Shown one piece after another: positions 1 to 12,460 of a stretch of DNA of 64,000 bases; position 1 is the stretch's first letter, and each line of letters starts with the position of its first letter. This stretch comes from Pictodentalium vernedei (taxonomy: Eukaryota; Mollusca; Scaphopoda; Dentaliida; Dentaliidae), in contig CM062294.1 of the NCBI GenBank assembly GCA_031216915.1, forward strand, positions 391,149,217 to 391,213,216. Reading direction: 5' to 3'. The position numbers and the translations under genes were made by a program. The notes beneath the pieces were generated by a model. The model was not told where the DNA came from and did not search any database. It saw only the letters and a program-made list of their open reading frames with translations.

Positions 1-597
1 AATAATACACGGTGACAAGGGAGACAAATTAATTAACCCCTTCCATGACAAACTGCACACATCATCGTCATCGTATCCCTCAGAGGATAACGATCTTAGA
101 AAGATTTCCTTTCTAAAAAAGCACCCTCATCAGCACAAAGCAAATTCGAGGGGGCCATACCTGCGAGCATGCGTAATGTCGCTACGGGTACATGGACCTC
201 TATGGGCATCCAGCTGAGCCGGGGGTAAGTCCCAAATAGAGGCTACATGGTATTTTTATTAACCCTACACTTTCATTAACAAAGAGGTCATAAATAAATA
301 CAACCATGATCCTCTCCAATACTGCACAAAATTGTGTCTTTGCAAAAGCGACCCATAATCATACTTATATGTCGTCACTTACAAACAAACAACAGAAACC
401 GATAAACGGTTCAAACCTGTTTCCACGTATATTTGTGGTTAAACACACTATGCACAGATTCAAGAGGCCTATATGGCCCAGCTTATCCTGTACCAAGGAT
501 ACTCATGAACTCTCACTCCAAGGTCAAGTACATGTAGACTTCATTTAACCTCACTGTGCTTTTAGTAAATAGCTTCCTTGGCTACTCTGGGCTACTC
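1..597. other. No recognisable gene or element
   Basis: AT-rich intronic or intergenic DNA. I see no splice-flanked exon on either strand. The one open frame (306-548) has no recognisable motif and no codon pattern that argues for coding. If the ZDHHC gene continues leftward, this is part of its intron after exon 3. Confidence 0.4.
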
Positions 598-645
598 GGT
601 GGTGTCTGCCCTCCCCTTCTTATTCAGGGGAGGGCAGACACCACC
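598..645. repeat. Perfect 20-bp stem hairpin
   Basis: A GC-rich inverted repeat has arms at 598-617 (starting GGTGGTGTCTGCCC) and 626-645, with no mismatch and an 8-nt loop. It sits directly in front of a GTGACCTT-type repeat block and is probably a terminal hairpin of a mobile element. Confidence 0.85.
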
Positions 646-1410
646 GTGACCTTCACCTTCTGACTGTCCTTAACATTTGTAAAAAGTTTAACAATTGTAC
701 TATGATTCATTTCTGAGTTATGGCTGAGACACGAATATTGACCGATTTTTAGTGTGATCTTGAAATGTGACCTTGAAGGTACGAACCCAGCTATGGTGCG
801 TGACACATCCTCTCATGGTCCTTTATAATTGTGTGAAGTTTGATGACTGTGGCCCTAACCGTGTTCAGTGTGACCTTGAAATGTGTCCTTGACCTTACGG
901 ACCTGGCTGTGGTGTGTGAGACATCCACCCGCTGTCCTTTATAATTGAGCGATGTTAGATGATTGTAGCCCTAATAGTTTTTGGAGTTATGCTTGAGACA
1001 TGATTTGTGACCCAGAACATATGAAGGTCAATTGTGACCTTCACCTTACAGATGCGGTGGAAACTATCATTCGCGACACACTTTCTGACTGTCCTTAACA
1101 TTTGTAAAAAGTTTAACAATTGTACTATGATTCGTTTCTGAGTTATGGCGGAGACACGAATATTGACCAATTTTTAGTGTGACCTTGAAATGTGACCTTG
1201 ACCTTGAAGGTACGAACCTGGCTATGGTGTTTGACACATCCTCCCATGGTCCTTTATAATTGTGTGAAGTTTGATGACTGTGGCCCTAACCATTTTCGAG
1301 TTATTAGCTCGGACACACACACACACGGATGGATGGACAGAAGGACACACACACATTTCAATCACTATATGCCACCCGACTTAAGTCGGGGGGGGGGGGG
1401 GGGCATAAAA
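646..1410 (+). repeat. GTGACCTTGA-type tandem repeat element with 3' hairpin (family F)
   Basis: Diverged units of roughly 140 bp contain the phrase GTGACCTTGACCTTGAAGG. A longer unit starting near 660 recurs near 1085, an offset of about 425 bp. The block ends in a GGATGGATGGACAG tract, then a perfect 16-bp palindrome CCCGACTTAAGTCGGG at 1375-1390, enclosed by ATGCC/GGCAT and a poly-G run. The tandem core, GGAC tract and terminal hairpin match the layout of the other hairpin-ended families here. Confidence 0.6.
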
Positions 1411-2066
1411 AATCTCTATTCAATTACAAATTTTATTATGTTTTCAATTTTTGTCTCAAAAACAAGCTTAAGAATCCTCATTCGAAGAGCTCATTGAGCT
1501 CATTCCAATGAGGGGTAATAAGCTATGTTTTTCTGACAAATTTTTTAGTTTTTAGTTACTCAATAATTTATTTTCTAAGTGTCATCTGCTATCCGCATTG
1601 GGTGAAGGGATATCAGATTGGTTTCAGTACAGTGGAGCCCTGTTAATTGAATAACCACTTTGCCAGTAAAAATTATTCCATTAACAGGAGTATTCAATTA
1701 ACAGGGATTAGTCATATTTCTATATTTTAGAGACAAACTGAACTTTTATTCTATTGTATCTGGTTTGACAGAGCTCAAGGAGCTCTGTCAAACCCTACAT
1801 ATTAGATTAAATACCAGTATTTGATTTAGCGAGGCAAAATTGATTTATAAACAAGGGGATTTTGGTGATTTTCAGGATAATTTCTTGATATATCACAGCT
1901 TTATTCATTCAATTAACAGGAGTATATTCTATAACACATATGCAATCAAAAGGTCAAATCTGTACTGAAGGTATGGCAATTTGTTTTGTGTTTGGAAATT
2001 ATATTCAACAAGTTAGCCCTATATCAAATTTGATTACGATCAATTCATCCAAACTCAAGTTAAAAT
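1411..2066. repeat. Mixed repeat remnants with hairpins
   Basis: There is no gene here. It holds a TCATTCCAATGA-type palindrome (1476-1513), a possible Tc1/pogo-like 5' end at 1628-1660 (TA, then CAGTGGAGCCCTGTTAATTG) without a matching right end, and a perfect 15-bp stem at 1762-1776/1780-1794 with a 3-nt loop (GGTTTGACAGAGCTC arms). The pogo call rests only on the terminal sequence and is weak. Confidence 0.4.
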
Positions 2067-2780
2067 TTGGACAACACAAAAACCATTTTTTCTAAGTCGA
2101 AAAAGGACCATCACTTTGGTGAAAATCAATGGACCATGTCCATTTTCAAACTTAACCTGCATTACCTCCCAAGTAAGCTGTATATCAAATTTGGTTACGA
2201 AGAATTCACCCAAACTCAAGTTGAAATTCTGACGCCAAAGTGTTTTGGACGGACGGACGTCTCAATGCATGGATGGCGTGTCTCAATGCATGGATGGACA
2301 GATGGACACCACTCATTACTATAAAAGAAAACTAAATTTACGGGCATGGAAACCAAAAATCTATTTGTAGTAACAGTGACCTTGACTTTTGACCTACTGA
2401 CCAAAAATGCAATCCTAACGATCGACACCTCAAATGCAATCACAATATCAATCTATAGCTTTGTACATAAAAGAAAACCAAAGGTATTGCATGGAAACCA
2501 AAAATCTATGACAATCGATTTATAGTAACAGTGACCTTGACCTCTAACCTACTGACCCAAAATGCAATCCCAAGGATCGAAACCTCAAATGCAATCACAA
2601 AATGAAGTTATAGCTTTGTACACACAGGAAAACTAAAGTTATTACACGGAAATCAAAATACTTTTTATAGTAATAGTGATCTTGACTTTTGAACTACTGA
2701 CCCCAAATGCAATCCCAACGATCGACACCTCAAGTGCAATCACAATATGAAGTTATAGCTTTTCGTACACAAAAGAAAAA
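2067..2780 (+). repeat. GTGACC-type repeat element, left part
   Basis: Repeated units contain AGTGACCTTGAC, CAATCACAATATGAAG and GTTATTGCACGGAAACC phrases (near 2376, 2530 and 2667). The element is interrupted after 2780 by a family A element and resumes at 8549 with the expected continuation of the unit (TAAAGTTATTGCACGG). A GGACGGACGG tract at 2248-2305 marks the end of an earlier, adjacent element. Confidence 0.65.
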
Positions 2781-3129
2781 CAAGAGGCCCCACGTGGCCT
2801 TAATCGCTCACCTGACAAAGTGACTCTAAGAAGTATTTTAGGTCACCTTCACCATGTCATGCCTCATCAACATTAACTGGTTGAGTGATAGATTTTGTTT
2901 GAAGTTCAACATTTGTTACCTAAAATTAGTTTTATTTAAAATCATTGGTGTGTGGCCAATCTCCAATGATTTTTAATAAAGCAAATTTATCTCTGCAGAC
3001 AAACTGGTTTAGCATGAAGCACAAACAAGGAATGTGAAGAGATAGCCTTGGACATCTCTCCCCAACTGTGGATATCTTCCATGTGCTACATGTATATATT
3101 TGCATGCAAGAAAACAAAAATTTTCACAA

Positions 3130-3434
3130 ATTTTCCAAAATATTAGTATTTTTATCATCATTGGAATAAGCTCAAACAGCTTATTCCAATAGGGGTATGG
3201 GAAGATCAGGTATATTTTTGAGACAGAAATGTGAATATATAAATAATGGTGTTTTTTTGTGAATGATGCTGGAGAATTTTGCGTAAAGATATGGTAAATG
3301 GTTTGTTCTAGATACAGAATGATGCAAAAGTATTTAAATTTGATTAGGCAAGTTGTTCCTATAATGCATTTAAAAATTGAAGTAACTGTTTTTTTGCTGA
3401 CAAACTTTTAGATGTGTGTGTCTGTGTTTGTGTG

Positions 3435-3469
<35 letters not shown>

Positions 3470-4100
3470 GGGGGGGGGGGGGGGTAAGAGTGTTCTTGCA
3501 AACAAAATTCCTGAATAAATGGAAAATTTTATTTTTTGTGTGAAAGACATAGTGCGTGAATGTTGATTGGAACAAGCTTAGAGAGCTCATTTTAATGTGA
3601 AGTCATAAAGCTGTGTTTTACGTACGAAATTCTGGAATAACTAAAAAAATTGCTTTTTTGACTCAAAAAGCATGGTGTGCGACCTCTCATTGGAATGAGC
3701 TCAAAAAGCTCATTCCAATGGCGTATTTACAAGCGATAAGTACATGTATGTTTAAGAGACAAAAATTAAAATTTGAATAGCGATTTTTGCGAAGAATGCT
3801 GACAAGTTTTGGCAGTTATGCTGGTAAAAAGGTAAGATATGCAAAGTGGTTGTTTTTTAGAGGCGACATTTAATTAAGGGGAATTAACCCTTGATTACTG
3901 AGGTAACTTCTAAAAGTACTGAAATTTCATGAAGCAATGTGAATAACAGACAACAGTTGCCTAAAAATTTCATGAATAACTAAAATTTTTATTCCTTTGT
4001 CTCGAAAACATGGCATATGACCTTTGTTGGAATGAGCTGAATGCGTGTGTTCCAATAAGGGGTCATAAAATTTGAACGGAGATTTGTGTGAATAATGCAT
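3130..4100. repeat. Cluster of TCATTGGAATGAGCTC palindromes inside family A element
   Basis: At least three foldback motifs (3159-3193, 3686-3720, 4025-4060) and a degraded one near 3566-3605 share the arm TCATTGGAATGAGCTC and its complement. Each is followed by GGTCATAAAG-like and GACAAATTTT-like phrases, so the hairpin belongs to a larger diverged unit. Confidence 0.65.
3411..3485. repeat. (TG)n microsatellite followed by poly-G
   Basis: Almost uninterrupted TG dinucleotides with rare TTTG or TCTG variants run directly into about 14 G residues. Sequencing length here is likely unreliable. Confidence 0.95.
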
Positions 4101-4204
4101 TAGTACTGCTAGATTTGGGTAAACGGTTCACCCTAGATACCACCCCTTCTATAGTAGATCTTTTCTGCAAATTTTGTCTAAGATTCTATCAACTTTACAA
4201 ATAA

Positions 4205-7200
4205 ATACGTTCATGAATCACAATCAGATCCACCCCACAATGTTGCATACCAAATATCAAAAGATTCTGCCTGCTGGATCTGGAGAAGAAGAATTTTTAA
4301 GAAATATGCCTGAAATGCACTAAGTTAAAATTTGGGCTCCTATACGGAGCTCAAATATAAACCCAGGGGGTCGATTTGAACAAACTTGAATCAGATCCAC
4401 CCCACAATGTTGCTTACCAAATATGAAAAGATTCTGAAGCTGGATCTGGAGAAGAAGATTTTTTAAGAAATTTGCCTGAAATGCACTAAGTTCGAATTCG
4501 AGCTTCTATAGTGAGCCCAAATATGAAACTAGGAAGCCGATTTGAACAAACTTGAATCAGATCCACCCCACAATGTTGCATACCAAATATCAAAAGATTC
4601 TGCCTGCTGGATCTGGAGAAGAAGATTTTTTAATAAATTTGCCCGAAATGCACTAAGTGCGAATTCGGGCTTCTATATTAAGCCCAAATATGAATCCAGG
4701 GGGCCGATTTGAACAAACTTGAATCAGATCCACCCCGCAATGTTGCATACCAAATATCAAAAGATTCTGCCTGCTGGATCTGGAGAAGAAGATTTTTGAA
4801 GAAATTTGCCCGAAATGCACTAAGTTTGAATTCGAGCTTCTATAGTGAGCCCAAATATGAATCCAGGGGGCCGATTTGAACAAACTTGAATCAGATCCAC
4901 CCCGCAATGTTGCATACCAAATATCAAAAGATTCTGCCTGCTGGATCTGGAGAAGATGATTTTTTAAGAAATTTGCCTGAAATGCACTAAGTTCGAATTC
5001 GAGCTTCTATAGTGAGCCCAAATATGAATCTAGGAAGCCAATTTGAACAAACTTGAATCAGATCCACCCCACAATGTTGCATACCAAATATCAAAAGATT
5101 CTGCCTGCTGGATCTGGAGAAGAAGATTTTTTAATAAATTTGCCCGAAATGCACTAAGTCCGAATTCGGGCTTCTATATTAAGCCCAAATATGAATCCAG
5201 GGGGCCGATTTGAACAAACTTGAATCAGATCCACCCCGCAATGTTGCATACCAAATATCAAAAGATTCTGCCTGCTGGATCTGGAGAAGAAGATTTTTGA
5301 AGAAATTTGCCCGAAATGCACTAAGTTTGAATTCGAGCTTCTATAGTGAGCCCAAATATGAATCCAGGGGGCCGATTTGAACAAACTTGAATCAGATCCA
5401 CCCCGCAATGTTGCATACCAAATATCAAAAGATTCTGCCTGCTGGATCTGGAGAAGATGATTTTTTAAGAAATTTGCCTGAAATGCACTAAGTTCGAATT
5501 CGAGCTTCTATAGTAAGCTCAAATATGAATCTAGGGAGCCGATTTAAACAAATTTGCATCAGATCCATCCCACAATGTTGCATACCAAATATCAAAAGAT
5601 TCTGCCTGCTGGATCTGGAGAAGAAGATTTTTTAATAAATTTGCTTGAAATGCACTAAGTTCAAATTTGGGCTCCTATACTGAGCCCAAATATAAACCCA
5701 GGGGGCCGATTTGAACAAACTTGAATCAGATCCACCCCGCAATGTTGCTTACCAAATATGAAAAGATTCTGCCTGCTGGATCTGGAGAAGAAGATTTTTT
5801 AAGAAATTTGCATGAAATGCACTAAGTTCAAATTCGAGCTTCTATAGTGAGCCCAAATATGAATCTAGGAAGCCGATTTGAACAAACTTGAATCAGATCC
5901 ACCCCACAATGTTGCATACCAAATATCAAAAGATTCTGCCTTCTGGATCTGGAGAAGAAGATTTTTTAAGAAATTTGCCTAAATGCACTAAGTTCGAAAT
6001 CGGGCTCCTATACTGAGCCCAAATATGAACCCAGGGGGCCGATTTGAACAAACTTGAATCAGATCCACCCTACAATGTTGCATACCAAATATCAAAAGAT
6101 TCTGCCTGCTGGATCTGGAGAAGAAGATTTTTTAAGAAATTTGCCTGAAATGCACTAAGTTCGAAATCGGGCTCCTGTACTGAGCCCAAATATTAACCCA
6201 GGGGGCCGATTTGAACAATCTTGAATCAGATCCACCCCACAATGTTGCTTACCAAATATGAAAAGATTCTGCCTGCTGGATCTGGAGAAGAAGATTTTTT
6301 AAGAAATTTGCCTGAAATGCACTAAGTTCGAATTCGGGCTTCTATAGTAAGCCCAAATATGTATCCAGGGGGCCGATTTGAACAAACTTGAATCAGATCT
6401 ACCCCGCAACGTTGCATACCAAATATCAAAAGATTCTGCCTGCTGGATCTGGAGAAGAAGATTTTTGAAGAAATTTGCCTGAAATGCACTAAATTCGAAT
6501 TCGAGCTCCTATAGTGAGCCCAAATATGAATCTAGGGAGCCGATTTGAATAAACTTGAATCAGATCCACCCTACAATGTTGCATACCAAATATCAAAAGA
6601 TTCTGCCTGCTGGATCTGGAGAAGAAGATTTTCAAAGAAATTTCCCTGAAATGCAGTAAGTTCAAATTTGGGCTCCTATACTGAGCCCAAATATAAACCC
6701 AGGGGGCCGATTTGAACAAACTTGAATCAGATCCACCCCACAATGTTGCATACCAAATATCAAAAGATTCTGCCTGCTGGATCTGGAGAAGAAGATTTTT
6801 TAAGAAATTTGCCAGAAATGCACTAAGTTCGAAATCGGGCTCCTATACTGAGCCCAAATATGAACCCAGGGGGCCGATTTGAACAAACTTGAATCAGATC
6901 CACCCTACAATGTTGCATACCAAATATCAAAAGATTCTGCCTGCTGGATCTGGAGAAGAAGATTTTTTAAGAAATTTGCCTGAAATGCACTAAGTTCGAA
7001 ATCGGGCTCCTGTACTGAGCCCAAATATTAACCCAGGGGGCCGATTTGAACAATCTTGAATCAGATCCACCCCACAATGTTGCTTACCAAATATGAAAAG
7101 ATTCTGCCTGCTGGATCTGGAGAAGAAGATTTTTTAAGAAATTTGCCTGAAATGCACTAAGTTCGAATTCGGGCTTCTATAGTAAGCCCAAATATGTATC

Positions 7201-7805
7201 CAGGGGGCCGATTTGAACAAACTTGAATCAGATCTACCCTGCAACGTTGCATACCAAATATCAAAAGATTCTGCCTGCTGGATCTGGAGAAGAAGATTTT
7301 TGAAGAAATTTGCCTGAAATGCACTAAATTCGAATTCGAGCTCCTATAGTGAGCCCAAATATGAATCTAGGGAGCCGATTTGAATAAACTTGAATCAGAT
7401 CCACCCTACAATGTTGCATACCAAATATCAAAAGATTCTGCCTGCTGGATCTGGAGAAGAAGATTTTCAAAGAAATTTGCCTGAAATGCAGTGAGTTCAA
7501 ATTTGGGCTCCTATACTGAGCCCAAATATAAACCCAGGGGGCCGATTTGAACAAACTTGAATCAGATCCACCCCACAATGTTGCATACCAAATATCAAAA
7601 GATTCTGCCTGCTGGATCTGGAGAAGAAGATTTTTTAAGAAATTTGCCAGAAATGCACTAAGTTCGAAATCGGGCTCCTATACTGAGCCCAAATATGAAC
7701 CCAGGGGGCCGATTTGAACAAACTTGAATCAGATCCACCCTACAATGTTGCATACCAAATATCAAAAGATTCTGCCTGCTGGATCTGGAGAAGAAGATTT
7801 TTTAA
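4205..7805 (+). repeat. 167-bp tandem array of family A with higher-order repeats
   Basis: About 21 head-to-tail monomers of close to 167 bp, each containing ATCAGATCCACCCCACAATG, CTGCTGGATCTGGAGAAGAA and a short inverted segment (GGGCTCCTATACTGAGCCC). Blocks at 4653-4907 and 5154-5408 are almost identical at a 501-bp offset (3 monomers). Blocks at 6489-6743 and 7324-7578 are almost identical at 835 bp (5 monomers). Recent multi-monomer amplification therefore overlies older divergence. Repeated 84-codon open frames here are by-products of the repeat. Confidence 0.95.
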
Positions 7806-8548
7806 TGATTTTCCCATTGCCTAAAGTGTTAAAAAGTGCTGACTCCGCACTTTTTCAAAGTCTCGAAACTGTACCCTATGATAAAACCGATGGCAATTTT
7901 TTTTTACCAATCCTTTCTGTTGGTCCTAAGGAAGCTGCACACCAAATAAAAATTTTCAGTGCCGTGCAGTTTTGGAGATATGGGCGTTTTAAATTTTTTC
8001 TATTTTTAGCTCCTGCGGTTCCCACGGGGCTGCGGGAAAATTTTTTTTTGCATAAATCAAGTACTCATGACCCAATAAGCCCTCACATAAAATTTGGTTC
8101 AAATCAGCCTCTCGGTTTGGAAAATAGAAATTTTGGGCGGGGCAAAAATTTTTGCCCCTCTCATAACAACGCCAAGTATAGCCCCACAAACTTCTCTTGA
8201 ACAAATCTGAGTCTACACCTCAAAAGGAAGCTGCACACCAAATATCAAGTCTCTGCTACTGCTGGTTCATGAGAAGAAGATTTACAAAGATTTTGGTGCC
8301 CCTTGGGGGCGTGGCACCACCCAGGAGGAGGGGCAACTTCATTTGAACAAATCTGAATTGGCATTAGGTAATAAACATTTAGCCAACATTTGAATAAAAT
8401 TGGGCTAGTGGTTTAGGAGGAGAAGTCGATAATGTAAAGTTAACGCCGGACGACGACGACGACGGACGACGACGGACGACGACGGACGACGACGACGGAC
8501 GGAAAGTGATTAGTAAAGCTCCCCTTGAGCTTCGCTCAGGTGAGCTAA
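7806..8548 (+). repeat. Conserved family A tail with GTGCTGACTC hairpin and 3' terminus
   Basis: After the last monomer comes a tail seen in most family A copies: a hairpin of the type AAAGTGCTGACTCAGCACTTT (here 7832-7855, one base changed), a CTATTTTTAGCTCC phrase, a CTGGTTCATGAGAAGAAGA phrase, a GACGGACGAC short tandem tract (about 8446-8503) and the terminal hairpin ending at 8548. Confidence 0.8.
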
Positions 8549-8835
8549 TAAAGTTATTGCACGGAAACCAAAAATCTATTTATAGTAACAGTGATTCACC
8601 TTTCACCTACAGATCCCAAAAGCAATCCCAATCATCATTCCATTAACTGCAGGCTACGTTTGAAGTATGGGTACTGTGCGACCAACGGAACAAAAGTTAT
8701 TGCCCAGAAACGAGTGTGATGGATGGACGGACAGATGGACAGTTGAATGGACGGGCGAAGGGACAGAAGGATGAATGGACAAAGTGATTACTATATACCC
8801 CCTTTTTATAAAAAAGGGGAGGGGATAATAATACC
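8549..8835 (+). repeat. GTGACC-type element, right part with 3' hairpin
   Basis: Continuation of the repeat interrupted at 2780. It ends with a GGACGGACAGATGGACAG tract and a hairpin with a CCCCTTTTT left arm and an AAAAAAGGGG right arm near 8799-8823, then ATAATAA. It has the same end layout as the A, B and D families. Confidence 0.6.
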
Positions 8836-9308
8836 AATTGTTTTGTGAACATGCCTACTAGACTGTTTTAAGAGATGTGCAATATACTGAAAAACCGAAC
8901 AGATACCGATATCATGGGGACACAGAAAAAAAAAACAACCAAACCAACCATTGAATACAGAAATCGTCTTTCAGATTTTTCTACATTCACTATTTACAAG
9001 TCCCTGTTGAGGCTTGATAACAGTTGAGCATGAATTGCCACATACTTTAATACAAGGGACACATGAAACACAAGGCATTTTTGCATATTAAAAATTGTGG
9101 TTTTATTAAATAGTGAACTTACTTTTTTTTTCTGACACATTGTGGTTGTCAGTGAAAATGTTGGCATTCTGACAACCAACAATTTTTCCGACAGACAGGG
9201 GGGCAGATGGGGATGAGGGGACAAGGGGAGGTTTATGGGGACAGGCAAATTTCAAATGAGATTCAGAAATGTATTTGGGGGCATCAAAATACAATTTCCA
9301 TTTTCAAA
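8836..9308. other. No recognisable gene or element
   Basis: AT-rich DNA with A and T homopolymers. I find no exon with splice consensus and no known repeat end. A family A element begins immediately to the right. Confidence 0.4.
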
Positions 9309-12300
9309 CAAGAGGCCCCAGGGGGCCTGAGGGCACTCACCTGACAAGGTAGACTAAATATCAACCCATGGAATTGATTTCAACAAATTGCATCTGCTCC
9401 TCCTAAGAAAAGCTTATACCAAATATCCAAAGATTCTGACCAGTGGATCTAAACAAGAGGCCCCAAGGGGCCTGAGGGTGCTCACCTGACATGGTAGCCT
9501 AAATATCAACCCAGAGAATTGATTTCAACAAGTTGTATCTGCTCCTCCTAAGAAAAGCTAAAACCAAATATCCAAAGATTCTAACCAGTGGATCTAAAAA
9601 AAAAAGATTTTTAAAGAATATTCCTCATATTGAACTAAGTTATAATTCAGGCTCCCACAGGGAGCCCATATATGAACTCAGGGACTTGGCTTTAACAAAC
9701 TTGAATCTCCCCCTCCCCCCCCCCCCCCCCCCCCCCCCCCCGCCCCCCCTGCTGGATCTGGAGAAGAAGATTTTAAGAAATTTGCCTGAAATGCACAAAG
9801 TTCAAATTTGGGCTCCTGTACTGCTGGATCTGGAGAAGATTTTTTAAGAAATTTACCTGAAATGCACTAAGTTCGAATTCGAGCTTCTTTAGTGAGCCCA
9901 AATATAAATCTAGGGAGCCGATTTGAACAAACTTGAATCAGATCCACCCCACAATTTTGCATACCAAATATCAAAAGATTCTGCCTGCTGGATCTGGAGA
10001 AGAAGATTTTTTTAAGAAATTTGCCTGAAATGCACTAAGTTCGAATTCGGGCTTCTATAGTGAGCCCAAATATGAATCCAGGGGGCCGATTTGAACAAAC
10101 TTGAATCAGATCCACCCCACAATGTTGCATACCAAATATGAAAAGATTCTGCCTGCTGGATCTGGAGAAGAAGATTTTAAGAAATTTGCCTGAAATGCAC
10201 TAAGTTTGAATTCGAGCTTCTATACTGAGCCCAAATATGAATCTAGGGAGCCGACTTGAACAAACTTGAATCAGATCCACCCCACAATGTTGCATACCAA
10301 AATATGAAAAGGATCTGGAGAAGAAGATTTTTGAAGAAATTTGCCTGAAATGCACTAAGTTTGAATTCAAGCTTCTATAGTGAGCCCAAATATGAATTTA
10401 GGGAGCCGATTTGAACAAACTTGGATCAGATCCACCCCACAATGTTGCATGCCAAATATCAAAAGATTCTGCCTGCTCGATCTGGAGAAGAAGATTTTTT
10501 AAGAAATTTGCCTGAAATGCACTAAGCTCAAAATCGGGCTCCTATACTGAGCCCAAATATGAACCCAGGGGGCCGATTTGAACAAACTTGAATCAGATCC
10601 ACCCTACAATGTTGCATACCAAATATCAAAAGATTCTGCCTACTGGATCTGGAGAAGAAGATTTTTTAATCTTTTTCCCATTGCCTAGTGTTAAAAAGTG
10701 CTGACTCAGCACTTTTTCAAAGTCCTGAAAAAAGTACCTTGTGATCAAACCAATAGGGATTTTTTTAAACCATTCTATTCTACTGGATAAAAGTAAGCTT
10801 TATACAAAATAAGAATTCTCTGTGCTGTGTAGTTTTGGAGATATGGCAGTTTTAAGGTTTTTCCTATTTTTAGCTCCCGAGGTTTCCACGGGGCAATGAG
10901 ATAATTTTTTTTGCACCAATCAACTACTTATGACCCATTATCATCTCATATCAAATTTGGTTCAAATTGACCTCACGGTTCAGAAAATAGAAATTTTAGG
11001 CGTGGCCAAAATTTTTGCCCCTCCCATAACGAAGGCAAATAATGCCCGACAAACTTCTCTTGAACAAACTTGATTCTACACCTCAAACGGAACCTGCATA
11101 CCCAATATCAAGTCTCTGCTACAGCTGGTTCATGAGAAGAAGATTTTCAAAGATTTTGGTGACGACGACGGACAGATGGCGAACGGAATGCGATGAGTAA
11201 AGCTCACCTTGAGCTTCGCTCAGGTGAGCTAAAAAAAAAGGATTTTTAAAGAATATTCCTCATATTGAACTAAGTTATAATTCAGGCTCCCACAGGGAGC
11301 CAAAATATGAACCCAGGGACTTGGCTTGAACAAACTTGAATCTCACCCCCCTAAGGATGATGCATGCCAAATATCAAAACATTCCGACTGCTGGATCTGA
11401 AGAAGATTTTTAAAAAAAATTCCACATTTTGAACTAAGTTACAATTCGAGCTCCCACAGTGAGCCCAAATATGGACCTAGGGACATGATTTGAACAAACT
11501 TCAATCTTACCCCCCTAAGGATGCTGCATATCAAATATCAAAAGCATTCATCTGCTGGATCTGAAGAAGAAGATTTTTAAAGAAATTTGCCTGAAATGCA
11601 CTAAGTTCGAATTCGGGCTTCTATAGTGAGCCCAAATATGAATCCAGGGGACCGATTTGAACAAACTTGAATCAGATCCACCCCACAATGTTGCATACCA
11701 AATATCAATAGATTCCGCCTGCTGAATCTTGAGAAGATTTTTTAAGAAATTTGCCTCAAATGCACGGAGTTCGAATTCGGGCTTCTATACTGAGCCCAAA
11801 TATGAATCCAGGAGGCCGATTTGAACAAACTTGAATCAGATCCACCCCACAATGTTGCATACCAAATATCAAAAGATTCTGCCGGCTGGATCTGGAAAAG
11901 ATGATTTTTTAAGAAATTTTCCTGAAATGCACAAAGTTCGAACTTGGGCTTCTATACAAATGTGAATCCAGGGGGTCGATTTGAACAAACCTGAATCAGA
12001 TCCACCCCACAATGTTGCATACCAAATATCAAAAGATTCTGCCTGCTGGATCTGGAGAAGATTTTTTAAGAAATTTGCCTGAAATGCACCAAGTTCGAAT
12101 TTGGGCTTCTATAGTGAGCCCAAATATGAATTCAGGGGGCCGATGTGAACAAACTTGAATCAGACCCATACTAAGATGCTGCATACCAAGTATCAAAAGA
12201 TTCTGCCCACTGGTTCTGGAGAAGAAGATTTTTTAATATTTTTTCTATAATTCATGCAGTGCTATCAGAGTTATGCCCCATACAGAGCCCCCAAGGGACG

Positions 12301-12460
12301 TGGCCATTTCATTTTTACAAACATGAATTGCCATATAGTAATGAACATCCACATGAAGTTTCGTGAAAGTCGGACCAGTGGTTTCAGAGGAGAAGTCGTT
12401 TGAAAAATGTTCACGACGGCGGCCAGCCGGTGATAAGTTAAGCTCCCTTCGGTGAGCTAA
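9309..12460 (+). mobile_element. Family A element (outer), interrupted by a second family A element
   Basis: It starts CAAGAGGCCCCAGGGGGCC, then GCACTCACCTGAC. It runs to 9453, is split by the inner element, and resumes at 11233 with the matching sequence (GATCTAAA before the break, poly-A then GATTTTTAAAGAATATTCC after). It ends AGCTCCCTTCGGTGAGCTAA at 12460. The interior holds 167-bp type monomers. The tail is a second type (CAGTGCTATCAGAGTTATGCC near 12260) also seen near 32570. Confidence 0.7.
9454..11232 (+). mobile_element. Family A element nested inside another family A element
   Basis: It begins CAAGAGGCCCCAAGGGGCC at 9454 and ends with the AGCTCACCTTGAGC/GCTCAGGTGAGCT hairpin plus AA at 11232. 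The host element continues on both sides within an A run, which fixes both termini. A poly-C tract (about 9712-9748) interrupts the first part of the array; its length is probably uncertain. Confidence 0.75.

Larger units (their letters stand above)
2781..8548 (+). mobile_element. Family A hairpin-ended tandem-repeat element, complete (5.8 kb)
   Basis: The 5' end is CAAGAGGCCCCACGTGGCC, followed by subterminal CGCTCACCTGAC. The 3' end is a hairpin with AGCTCCCCTTGAGC, TTC and GCTCAGGTGAGCT, then AA. Both boundaries are set by interruption of a GTGACC repeat that continues on each side. No target duplication is visible, and the insertion leaves CTAA followed by T. Inside are hairpin-rich DNA, a TG microsatellite, a 167-bp array and a conserved tail. 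No transposase is encoded, so it is non-autonomous. The structure resembles pearl / Helentron-associated elements; that affiliation is inference. Confidence 0.8.

Noticed and set aside
1628..1930. Complete pogo/Tigger-like element
   Set aside because: Only a left-end-like sequence is present; no matching right end with TA was found.
4653..7578. Four 84-codon minus-strand frames with near-identical peptides
   Set aside because: They recur at multiples of 167 bp and follow the array monomer; no start context, splice signal or family similarity. They are by-products of the tandem repeat.
4205..7805. CRISPR-like regular repeat array
   Set aside because: Monomers are contiguous 167-bp units without unique spacers, in a eukaryotic intron; it is a tandem satellite.
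7724..8200. 158-codon plus-strand frame
   Set aside because: It runs from the last array monomer into the family A tail, with both parts repeated elsewhere without an open frame.
9533..9847. Proline-rich 104-codon frame
   Set aside because: The proline run is translation of a poly-C tract inside a mobile element.
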